From: Acidobacteriota bacterium
GTDB taxonomy: Bacteria > Acidobacteriota > Vicinamibacteria > Vicinamibacterales > UBA823
DNA: 6,078 nt
Direction of reading: 5' to 3'
Assembly (NCBI GenBank): GCA_002720285.1
Contig: PBHT01000022.1
Location: 16,311 to 22,388, forward strand
The translations under genes and the position numbers were made by a program. The notes below the pieces were generated by a model. It did not search any database. It was not told where the DNA came from and worked only from the letters and a program-made list of their open reading frames with translations. Every line of letters starts with the position of its first letter. The stretch's first letter is position 1. Positions 1 through 5,830 of the stretch are shown piece by piece.

Positions 1-464
1 CCGATATACCTGGCCTTGCCTGCCACTACAATATCGTTCAGCGCGCAGAGAGTCTCCTCTATCGGCGTGTCGGGATCCCACCGATGAATCTGAAATAGGT
101 CAACGTAATCAACACCAAGTCGGCACAGGGAAGCATCAATCGCACTAAAGAGATGCTTTCGCGATAGACCTCGATCGTTTGGTCCATCACCCATAGGATA
201 AAACGCCTTGGTTGCAAGAACGACCTCGTCGCGCTGGGTAAGTTCCTTGAGCGCCCGGCCAACGATTTCCTCGGTTACGCCGATAGAATACATGTCAGCC
301 GTGTCGAAGAAATTGATGCCATACTCAAGCGCCCGCTTAAAGAACGGACGACTTTCGTCCTCTGGTAGCACCCAATTCCGCCAGGTGGGGTCACCGTAAG
401 TCATCGTCCCAAAGCAAATTCGGGACACCTTTAATCCGGTCGAACCGAGATTCACGTAATCCAT
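1..464 (-). CDS. Aldo/keto reductase, N-terminal half (gene runs off the left edge)
   Basis: This is an open reading frame from an ATG at 464 with no stop before the edge, giving 154 residues of a family usually 310-350 long. It is an NAD(P)H-dependent carbonyl reductase of the aldo/keto reductase superfamily, a cytoplasmic (beta/alpha)8 barrel. The start LGSTGLKVSRICFGTMTYG is the typical beta-hairpin and first strand. The full catalytic tetrad is visible: Asp54 and Tyr59 in FFDTADMYS, Lys86 in LATKAF, and His127 in LFQIHRWD. The segment SLCRLGVDYVDLFQIH is also a family hallmark. The overall look is of the YajO/Tas-like group (AKR11/12-type), but the NADPH-binding C-terminal half is outside the window, so cofactor preference and substrate cannot be judged. 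No strong Shine-Dalgarno sequence precedes the ATG. The gene is divergent from the plus-strand genes to its right and shows no link to the qhp operon. I saw no frameshift or missing key residue. Confidence 0.93.
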   Translation of the reverse strand, partial: MDYVNLGSTGLKVSRICFGTMTYGDPTWRNWVLPEDESRPFFKRALEYGINFFDTADMYSIGVTEEIVGRALKELTQRDEVVLATKAFYPMGDGPNDRGLSRKHLFSAIDASLCRLGVDYVDLFQIHRWDPDTPIEETLCALNDIVVAGKARYI

Positions 465-607
465 GAGATTAACCGCTAGTCAATAATTCTCCGTAATACC
501 CAACAGACTATCACGGTCATAGAGGCCAGAAAGGCGTAGGCTATACCTAGAGCGTCGGGTCCAGATACTAGCCTGTGCCGACCGGAACAGCCTTACCAGC
601 AGAACTG

Positions 608-613
608 AAAGGA
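608..613 (+). promoter_or_regulatory. Shine-Dalgarno sequence before the amidohydrolase relic
   Basis: AAAGGA lies 6 bases before the GTG at 620, which opens directly into an amidohydrolase-like N-terminus. It supports 620 as the original start, rather than the further upstream in-frame GTG at 575, which adds 15 residues without family character. Confidence 0.5.
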
Positions 614-619
614 ACCACC

Positions 620-786
620 GTGATCATCAATGACGAACACTGTCATTTCTTCTCGGAGGGCTTCTTTAGTGCACTTGCCAATGAGCGGTTTGGCGGAAAC
701 ACGCCATCCTACAAGAACTCCATGTCGAGAACGAAACACTACATGAGATTTTTTCTGGCAGTTTCGAGCGAATCTATGTTTCATAG
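620..786 (+). pseudogene. Internally deleted amidohydrolase (Amidohydrolase_2 type) relic
   Basis: From the GTG at 620 the frame reads IINDEHCHFFSEGFFSALA. This is how amidohydrolase-superfamily proteins of the Amidohydrolase_2 (ACMSD-like) type begin; HCH is the HxH metal-binding motif at the end of the first barrel strand. Family resemblance stops near 690. In that frame translation continues without family character to a TGA at 794-796. In another plus frame, from about 685 to the TAG at 784-786, the sequence reads HAILQELHVENETLHEIF followed by SGSFERIYVS. This resembles the C-terminal helix that closes these enzymes (pattern L..L......L..I..G...R.Y). The simplest reading is one gene with its start and end kept and about 250 central codons lost, the junction lying near 684-697 with a shift of frame. 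No functional enzyme could result. The N-terminal match is clear; the C-terminal match is by pattern only. The alternative is a small unrelated ORF at 575-796. Confidence 0.5.
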
Positions 787-810
787 TGTTACCTGACGTT
801 ACAATTGGAG

Positions 811-1368
811 ATGGTGTTAAATCGGCTGTTCGCTGCGTTCACGCTCTCCGTCATTGCATCGGTTCAATTTTCTTGTGGCGGAGCCTCCATAGCTGATCTG
901 GCCGATTCTGAGTCCAACGCAGGAAGTGCTGCTGGTCGACCGGCGCAGGCGGTGATCGCGTTAGCGCCAGAATTGGAAGTGCTAGCTGTCGCGGCGTACA
1001 CCATTGACGGCGTCAGCATCGAGTTGCTCAGTGTCTCGAGGACCGGAGTGGATGCAATTACCGTCCGGTGGCAATACCGAACTAGGGTTGTTGAAGGTAT
1101 TCACCTTGACCCTGACGACGACCCGTTAGACTTGGCGCGTGATGCCTACCTTTACGACCGTGTTCATCAGAAAAAGTATATGGTGATCAAAGACAACACC
1201 GGTCAACCGGTAACAAACATCCACTTAGACGATACGAGTTTGACCATTACGCCGGAGACTCCGCTCGTTGTATCGGCTAAGTTTCCTGCCCCACCTGACA
1301 ACATCAAACGGATTTCCGTTTACCTACCTGGGGTCCGACCATTCGAAGACCTGGTTTTTAGCCAGTAA
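811..1368 (+). CDS. Secreted or lipid-anchored protein of unknown function
   Basis: I do not recognise a named family for this 185-residue protein. From ATG 811 the N-terminus has one Arg (residue 5), a hydrophobic stretch at about 6-20 and Cys22 in VQFSCGG. This suggests export, either as a lipoprotein with a poor lipobox (Gln at -3, Phe at -2) or by signal peptidase I cleavage a little later. Residues 25-50 are Ala/Ser/Gly-rich, like a linker. The rest looks like one beta-sandwich: alternating strands, an acidic DPDDDPLD turn near 100, a YLYDRVHQKKYMV segment, and an end with KFPAPPDNIKRISVYLPG then PFEDL. That ending recalls the N-terminal Ig-like modules of some OmpA-type lipoproteins (inference). 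An in-frame TTG at 805 could add two residues. GGAG at 807-810 touches the ATG, too close for an ideal ribosome site, and GTG at 814 is also possible. The gene begins 24 bases after the amidohydrolase relic. Confidence 0.72.
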   Translation: MVLNRLFAAFTLSVIASVQFSCGGASIADLADSESNAGSAAGRPAQAVIALAPELEVLAVAAYTIDGVSIELLSVSRTGVDAITVRWQYRTRVVEGIHLDPDDDPLDLARDAYLYDRVHQKKYMVIKDNTGQPVTNIHLDDTSLTITPETPLVVSAKFPAPPDNIKRISVYLPGVRPFEDLVFSQ

Positions 1369-1415
1369 TTTCAGAGAGTTCCCGTTCTGTACCTGGTACT
1401 AGAGCACTAGAACTT

Positions 1416-2198
1416 ATGACCGCAACCCTTGAACTCCAGGGCGTTACCGTCAGACGGGACAACCGACTGATTCTCAACCGTATCGACTGGACCGTAGCAC
1501 CTGACGAACGCTGGATCGTTCTCGGACCGAATGGCTCTGGCAAGACGACACTTTGCCAAGTGGCGTCCCTGTATCAGCACCCGACGAACGGCACGGTAAG
1601 AGTCCTGGGCGAGACGCTCGGTTGCACAGATGTTAGACAACTTCGGAAGCGGATTGGTTATATGAGCGTACAGTTGGCTGACATGCTGGGCCCTGGACTG
1701 ACCGCGACAGATGTTGTCGTCACCGCTAAACACGCGGCGCTCGCAACCTGTTGGCACGTCTATTCGCAGGACGACTACGCAAAAGCAAGACGGTTGCTTA
1801 GTCGGTTCAACTGCGAAGACTTGGCAGATCGTCGGTTTATTACACTGGCATCCGGCGAACAAAAAAAAGTTGAAATCGCAAGGGCCCTCATGGCGAATCC
1901 TGGTTTACTGGTGTTGGACGAACCAGCTGCCGGTCTCGACTTGGGCGGACGAGAGATGCTGGTCGCAACGCTGGCCTCACTCGCTAAGGACCGTGAGACA
2001 CCACCGATTGTCTTGGTTACGCATCATATTAACGAAATCCCTCCTGGTTTCACCCACGTGTTGCTACTCGCCGGCGGTCAGAGGCTAGCAGCCGGTCGGC
2101 TCACCGAAACGTTGAACGATGATGCGTTGTCTCGGTGCTTTGGACTTGAACTTCGTGTTGAGATGCGTGGGGATCGGTGGCACATCTGGACCGGATGA
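1416..2198 (+). CDS. ABC transporter ATP-binding protein, ModF/YlmA type
   Basis: This is a 260-residue single nucleotide-binding domain. Its motifs, in order, are Walker A GPNGSGKTT (37-45), Q-loop Gln86, the signature ASGEQKK (145-151), Walker B LLVLDEPAAGLD (164-175, catalytic Glu169) and switch His203 in LVTHH. The signature departs from the usual LSGGQ. The C-terminal tail, ending near RGDRWHIWTG, and phrases such as TTLCQVASLYQHPTNGTVRVL are typical of the YlmA/ModF-like ATPases found alone in many bacterial genomes. Their substrate and membrane partner are generally unknown, and no permease gene lies nearby. The ATG at 1416 has no clear Shine-Dalgarno sequence; upstream is only a small direct repeat (ACTAGA twice, 8 bases apart). 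An A8 run at 1861-1868 sits inside the signature region without breaking the frame. The gene converges on qhpE, leaving 42 bases between the stops. I see no functional tie to the amine dehydrogenase genes. Confidence 0.9.
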   Translation: MTATLELQGVTVRRDNRLILNRIDWTVAPDERWIVLGPNGSGKTTLCQVASLYQHPTNGTVRVLGETLGCTDVRQLRKRIGYMSVQLADMLGPGLTATDVVVTAKHAALATCWHVYSQDDYAKARRLLSRFNCEDLADRRFITLASGEQKKVEIARALMANPGLLVLDEPAAGLDLGGREMLVATLASLAKDRETPPIVLVTHHINEIPPGFTHVLLLAGGQRLAAGRLTETLNDDALSRCFGLELRVEMRGDRWHIWTG

Positions 2199-2240
2199 GC
2201 GTGATAGCAAACGCCGAATACCCACCCGAACCCTCTCAAG
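2199..2240. other. Short convergent intergenic gap, no recognisable terminator
   Basis: This is the space between the stop of the plus-strand ABC ATPase gene and the stop of minus-strand qhpE. It holds only a four-base stem (GCGT 2199-2202 with ACGC 2211-2214) and no T-run in either direction. I cannot support an intrinsic terminator for either transcript. Confidence 0.6.
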
Positions 2241-2930
2241 TCACGAATGCTTCTGACCCTCAGTCAGTAGCGCTAGGGCCTCGTCACACGACGAAATCTC
2301 CCTCGTTTCCATAGCTCTCGCTAGCAATCCTGTCAGGTTGGCGACAGCAAAGCTAAGGCCTTTCAGATTGCGCGAGGGCGACACACCGGGAATCGGCCTC
2401 GGTAACCCCGAAGCGGCGAATACCACCGTGCCGGACTGTCTCGTCCACCGGTACTGATCACGAGGACAGTTCCAGTCCAAGGCAACCGGTACGACACCCG
2501 GCAAGCTACCAGGTAACCATTGCGTGTGTTCGTCAGCGGCCGGTGCGACGACTAAGGTGCCACTCATAGCCGCTCGCTCCACGGCTGTGCGGAGTTGATT
2601 TTCGTGTTCCGTATTCACCATTCCGAGACTAAGGTTAATCAGCCGAACGCGCGACCCGACGGCCCAGTCGATCGCTGCTACCAGAGCCTCAACACTCGTC
2701 GAGAGCTCCTGGTCGAAAACCTTAACAGCGTAGAGAACACTCCTCGGAGCTTTCTCCCTAATGGCTGCCGCGACAGCAGTACCGTGCCCAAGGCGATCAA
2801 CGAAGTCTTCATGCTCAGCACCGTCGATGGCGATCCCTACACCCCCGGCGACACCGCCAACGTGAGGATGATTGGGGTGCACGCCACTATCCACGACGGC
2901 CACGGATACGCTAGTGAGACCACGCATCAC
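2241..2930 (-). CDS. qhpE: Subtilisin-like protease QhpE, gamma-subunit leader peptidase
   Basis: This is a 229-residue S8 peptidase with Asp14 (VAVVDSGVHPNHPHV), His49 (RLGHGTAVAAAI) and Ser193 (KGLSFAVA) as the triad. It is a bare catalytic domain, shorter than classical subtilisins (about 275 residues), with no signal peptide and no I9 propeptide, so it should act in the cytoplasm. Two sites are unusual: the oxyanion-hole Asn of the usual AAGNEG is Asp133 (PAADEH), and Leu192 replaces the usual Thr before the catalytic Ser. In the known system QhpE cleaves the leader of the cross-linked gamma subunit QhpC. The gene name rests on its position after qhpC-qhpB-qhpF. The start is GTG 2930, which overlaps the qhpF stop by four bases; ATG 2927, one codon on, is equally plausible and overlaps by one. 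Translation is therefore probably coupled to qhpF. It is the last gene of the operon visible here, because the next gene is convergent. Confidence 0.88.
   Translation of the reverse strand: MMRGLTSVSVAVVDSGVHPNHPHVGGVAGGVGIAIDGAEHEDFVDRLGHGTAVAAAIREKAPRSVLYAVKVFDQELSTSVEALVAAIDWAVGSRVRLINLSLGMVNTEHENQLRTAVERAAMSGTLVVAPAADEHTQWLPGSLPGVVPVALDWNCPRDQYRWTRQSGTVVFAASGLPRPIPGVSPSRNLKGLSFAVANLTGLLARAMETREISSCDEALALLTEGQKHS
2925..2930 (-). promoter_or_regulatory. qhpF stop / qhpE start overlap (GTGATG), probable translational coupling
   Basis: On the minus strand the bases GTGATG contain the qhpE GTG start (2930-2928), the qhpF TGA stop (2929-2927) and a second possible qhpE ATG (2927-2925). No strong Shine-Dalgarno sequence precedes them within qhpF. 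Reinitiation by ribosomes leaving qhpF is the likely way qhpE is translated (inference). Confidence 0.6.
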
Positions 2931-4669
2931 GATTCTTGAGCATTCGTGGTAGAGCTCGTATCAAACAAGCGAACAAACGCGCCGTCGCGAGCCATTAATT
3001 CCGATGGTGCGCCTTGCTCAACCACATTTGCGCCATCAAGTACAACCACTCGATCCGCCTGCTGTGCGAGCTCGAGCCGATGAGACACGACGACGGTCGT
3101 CCGACCCCTCATTAGTGCCTCGTAACCGGTCATCACCTGCTTCGTCATCGAGGGATCAAGCGATGCAGTCGGTTCATCCAGCACCAACACGGCGGGCGCG
3201 GCGAGAAATGCCCTAGCAATCGCGATACGTTGCCGTTCGCCAGCTGATAACGCCCTTCCCCCCTCTCCTACTTGGGTAGCGTAACCCTCTGGTAAGCCGA
3301 CAATGAAAGCCTCTAATCCTGCTGCACGGACCGCCGCTGCAAGATCCTCGTCAGTCGCCTCCGGACTTGCGTATCGAAGGTTCTCGAGCAGCGACGCATG
3401 AAAGAGAAATGGCTCTTGATCGACGAGGGCGATATGTCGTCGGATTTCGCGAAGTGGAACTTCCCTGAGATCCCGACCGTCTAGCAACACCCGTCCCTGA
3501 TCCGGGTCAATTAACCGCAGCAACAACTCCGTCAACGTCGACTTCCCGCTACCGCTAGGGCCTACGACAGCCAGCACCTCACCAGGAGCAACCTCAATCG
3601 AAACATCATCGAGCAACGGTGCGCCGCGACCAAACGAGACGGTTACGTGTTCAATCGTCACGCGACCGTCTACTCGGTTCAGCCCAGCACTCTCGGGAGT
3701 GTCAATCACGTCGACGTTAGCATCTAGAAGCTCTTGGACACGTCCCAGTGAAACTTTTGCTGTAGCTAGGCTTGCATAGAGACCCATCAATGCTTGGACA
3801 GGCGGAAGAACTCGCATCTGGTAGGCCATGAACGCCACTAACGTCCCCATTGTGATCGTGCCATCTATAACCCGGCTTCCGCCATAAAGAAAGATGATCG
3901 CCGTACTCCCGGATAGGATGAGCCCGGGTAGCCCGCCCGATAAGTAGGTAACCCATTGCATCGACATCAGGGCTTCCACAAACGCATCGTTTCGCTGTCG
4001 AAAGCGGCCGGCTTCGCGAACTTGGGCATTCGACGTTACGACCAGCTTCATGCCCTGGATCGTCTCTATCAAGAAACTTCCGATATCCGCACTGCGCTCA
4101 CGGACAGTTCGCACCCGACCTTCCAAGCGCCGCCGGTAGCGGACGAGTGCCCAGAGGCTTGGCGGCAAGAACAATGCACTCACCAAGAAAAGTCGTAGAT
4201 CCAACCAGACCAACATACCGAGCGAGCCGGCGAGAAAGATGACATTGCCAAGAGTGGCAAGCACTACCTCCGAGGCTACCCGCTGAATCTCGCTAATGTC
4301 ATTGTTGATGCGCGACATGATGTCGCCAAGGCGGGTGCTCGCAAAGAATCTCGGCGACAGACGCTGTAGGTGTCGATACAGCGCCAAGCGCATATCAAAC
4401 AAAATGTCCGCCGAAACACGTGTGTACCGTAGCCCGCTCACGACGTTTAACGCAAAGCTTGCAACCGTAATTATCGCGAACGTGAGCACAATCCGGCGAA
4501 GTGCATTGCCGTCGCCTCCGAGCAACGCACCATCAACCAAACTTCGTGATAAGTAAGGGACGTAGAGTGCAAGGCCTGTGCTCAACAAGCTGAGCACAAA
4601 GACCAGTAGTAGCCGGCGCCAATACGGCACCACGTAGCCAAGCGCGCGGCGAAACTGGGGCTCTAACAA
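2927..4669 (-). CDS. qhpF: ABC exporter QhpF, permease fused to ATPase
   Basis: This is a 580-residue half-transporter. Residues 1-310 form a type I exporter membrane domain: an amphipathic start, hydrophobic segments near 18-40, 60-80, 135-155, 160-178, 245-265 and 272-300, and a coupling-helix segment around FFASTRLGDIMSRINND. Residues 335-570 are the ATPase, with Walker A GPSGSGKST (370-378), Q-loop Gln418, signature LSAGERQ (474-480), Walker B VLVLDE (494-499) and switch His530. All catalytic residues are present, so a homodimer should be active. By family alone it would only be an MsbA-like multidrug or lipid exporter. Its place between qhpB and qhpE identifies it as QhpF, the putative exporter of the processed gamma subunit to the periplasm. 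The start is TTG at 4669: a TGA lies six codons upstream in frame with no other start codon between, and the next candidate would cut into the N-terminal helix. No strong ribosome site is seen, and a perfect hairpin lies just upstream. Confidence 0.9.
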   Translation of the reverse strand: MLEPQFRRALGYVVPYWRRLLLVFVLSLLSTGLALYVPYLSRSLVDGALLGGDGNALRRIVLTFAIITVASFALNVVSGLRYTRVSADILFDMRLALYRHLQRLSPRFFASTRLGDIMSRINNDISEIQRVASEVVLATLGNVIFLAGSLGMLVWLDLRLFLVSALFLPPSLWALVRYRRRLEGRVRTVRERSADIGSFLIETIQGMKLVVTSNAQVREAGRFRQRNDAFVEALMSMQWVTYLSGGLPGLILSGSTAIIFLYGGSRVIDGTITMGTLVAFMAYQMRVLPPVQALMGLYASLATAKVSLGRVQELLDANVDVIDTPESAGLNRVDGRVTIEHVTVSFGRGAPLLDDVSIEVAPGEVLAVVGPSGSGKSTLTELLLRLIDPDQGRVLLDGRDLREVPLREIRRHIALVDQEPFLFHASLLENLRYASPEATDEDLAAAVRAAGLEAFIVGLPEGYATQVGEGGRALSAGERQRIAIARAFLAAPAVLVLDEPTASLDPSMTKQVMTGYEALMRGRTTVVVSHRLELAQQADRVVVLDGANVVEQGAPSELMARDGAFVRLFDTSSTTNAQES

Positions 4670-4680
4670 GGAAAGCGTCC

Positions 4681-4700
4681 GACGTCAGGCATCTGACGTC
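4681..4700 (-). repeat. Perfect hairpin between qhpB and qhpF
   Basis: Eight-base arms GACGTCAG (4681-4688) and CTGACGTC (4693-4700) flank the four-base loop GCAT. Each arm also contains the six-base palindrome GACGTC. The hairpin covers two bases of the qhpB stop codon and ends 11 bases before the qhpF TTG. No U-run follows, so it is not a standard intrinsic terminator. A role as an mRNA processing or stability element, or as a brake on qhpF translation, is inference. Confidence 0.7.
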
Positions 4701-5808
4701 AGTCTGGCGGCAGTACAATCAAACTGGTCGTGGAATCAGCTTCAAGGTCAATCGTTCGCAAGTATCGGAATGTACTAGCCTCATGAATATCGATCGTCTG
4801 GCCAGCTTGCCACACATACAACAGCTGACCATTTGAACTTGGTGTCAATTGCATTCTCGGCCGACCACGGTCAAATATTTGTCGCGGACCGAGACGGCGA
4901 TTCTCCAGATCAAACGCCCAGAGCTCATAATGCCCGATTGGGGCCTCTTTGACGAAACCGTACGCCTTTGTGCCGTCCGCCGTCATACTGAAACCGACTC
5001 TGGCTGCTGGCCCAAGCATGTAAAAATAGTCAACTTCTTTCTCATTGAGATCGACACGAGCCACACCCATCTGCCGCCCATCCCGCCTAGGCGAGCGCAC
5101 CGTGAAAAGACCAGTGTAGATCCCAAACTGTTGATTGAGGCCTCCACTGAAACCGAAGTTCAACGAACCGAGTCCTGGTTCAAACGGTTCCGACAGGTCC
5201 CATCGGTCAACTTCAGTGAAATTAGTCGTTTCATAGATTACGACTTGGTCCACAAAAAAATACAGAAGTGCACCATCTGGCGAGATCAGCATGTTCAGCT
5301 GCTGTCGCTCTTTGCCATCAGGAAAGGGAATCGTTCGAATGACCTCATGAGTTGACAGGTCGTACTGCAACAGTTCTGATGGACCAATCTCAAACCTGTC
5401 GACGAGCTTTGTTAATTTGCGCGTCAGAAGAATAACGTATCGTTCCTGCGGATCCACAACGAAGCCTTCAATCCTGGCCCTCGTGCTTCCTCCACTCAGT
5501 GAAAACGTGTCTAGCGTTGAGCGGGACGCGATATCTATGATCTCGAAATGCTCCGCCGTCATGTCATTCAAGTAAAAATGCTCGCGGTTCGTCGAGAGCG
5601 TTAGGCTCCTCGGAATCCCTGATGTAACCTGGATCGTATCGACAACCTGCTCGGTCACTTCGTCGATGACATAGATCTCATGCGCATATCCGCCAAGGAA
5701 CAGCGTACCCTCGCCGCCCCTTAGGGTCGCACCTTCGTTGTCCTGAGCGTGCAATGGCACACTAACCAAGACCAATACCAACCACACCAGCCGAAACAGG
5801 TTCACCAT
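4699..5808 (-). CDS. qhpB: Quinohemoprotein amine dehydrogenase beta subunit, secreted beta-propeller
   Basis: This is a 369-residue protein with a signal peptide: Arg6, a hydrophobic core at 7-18, and likely cleavage after LHA21. The mature chain of about 348 residues is close to the roughly 340 of known QHNDH beta subunits. It is made of blade repeats of the YVTN/WD type, for example LFLGGYAHEIYVIDEVTEQV, LNMLISPDGALLYFF, ELWAFDLE and SSNGQLLYVWQ, consistent with a seven-bladed propeller. The stretch FEIGPSELLQYDL resembles the region reading FEVQPTRVALYDAET in the Paracoccus protein as I recall it. In the enzyme this subunit packs against the quinone-bearing gamma subunit and the diheme cytochrome alpha subunit in the periplasm. 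ATG 5808 is preferred because GGTGAG stands four bases before it and the signal peptide begins there. A longer frame from 5904 would overlap qhpC by about 74 bases and bury the signal sequence. The gene starts 22 bases after the qhpC stop. Confidence 0.87.
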   Translation of the reverse strand: MVNLFRLVWLVLVLVSVPLHAQDNEGATLRGGEGTLFLGGYAHEIYVIDEVTEQVVDTIQVTSGIPRSLTLSTNREHFYLNDMTAEHFEIIDIASRSTLDTFSLSGGSTRARIEGFVVDPQERYVILLTRKLTKLVDRFEIGPSELLQYDLSTHEVIRTIPFPDGKERQQLNMLISPDGALLYFFVDQVVIYETTNFTEVDRWDLSEPFEPGLGSLNFGFSGGLNQQFGIYTGLFTVRSPRRDGRQMGVARVDLNEKEVDYFYMLGPAARVGFSMTADGTKAYGFVKEAPIGHYELWAFDLENRRLGPRQIFDRGRPRMQLTPSSNGQLLYVWQAGQTIDIHEASTFRYLRTIDLEADSTTSLIVLPPD

Positions 5809-5812
5809 CGCA

Positions 5813-5818
5813 CTCACC
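5813..5818 (-). promoter_or_regulatory. Shine-Dalgarno sequence of qhpB
   Basis: GGTGAG on the minus strand lies four bases before ATG 5808, within the 22-base gap after qhpC. It decides the qhpB start in favour of 5808 over 5904. Confidence 0.6.
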
Positions 5819-5830
5819 GTAGGCCGAAAG

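Noticed and set aside
535..552. Small inverted repeat TAGG...CCTA as an operator or promoter in the gap between the reductase and the relic
   Set aside because: Four-base arms are expected by chance, and no convincing -35/-10 pair could be placed around them.
593..784. A 63-residue minus-strand ORF over the relic
   Set aside because: It has no recognisable motif and is antisense to a better-explained pseudogene.
575..796. A 73-residue small protein on the plus strand
   Set aside because: Only its first part from 620 has family character (amidohydrolase N-terminus). The rest lacks it, while another frame of the same bases resembles the family's C-terminus, so a relic fits better than a real small gene.
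1407..1862. A 151-residue minus-strand ORF antisense to the ABC ATPase
   Set aside because: It is Cys- and Arg-rich with no domain, and lies wholly over a clear ATPase gene with all its motifs.
2199..2214. Possible bidirectional terminator between the ABC ATPase gene and qhpE
   Set aside because: The stem is only four base pairs and no T-run follows on either strand.
2927..4669. qhpF read as a general multidrug or lipid (MsbA-like) exporter
   Set aside because: The domain family permits it, but the tight operon position between qhpB and qhpE makes the gamma-subunit exporter role more likely.
4849..5355. A 168-residue plus-strand ORF antisense to qhpB
   Set aside because: It has no motif or ribosome site, and the opposite strand encodes a coherent signal peptide plus propeller repeats.
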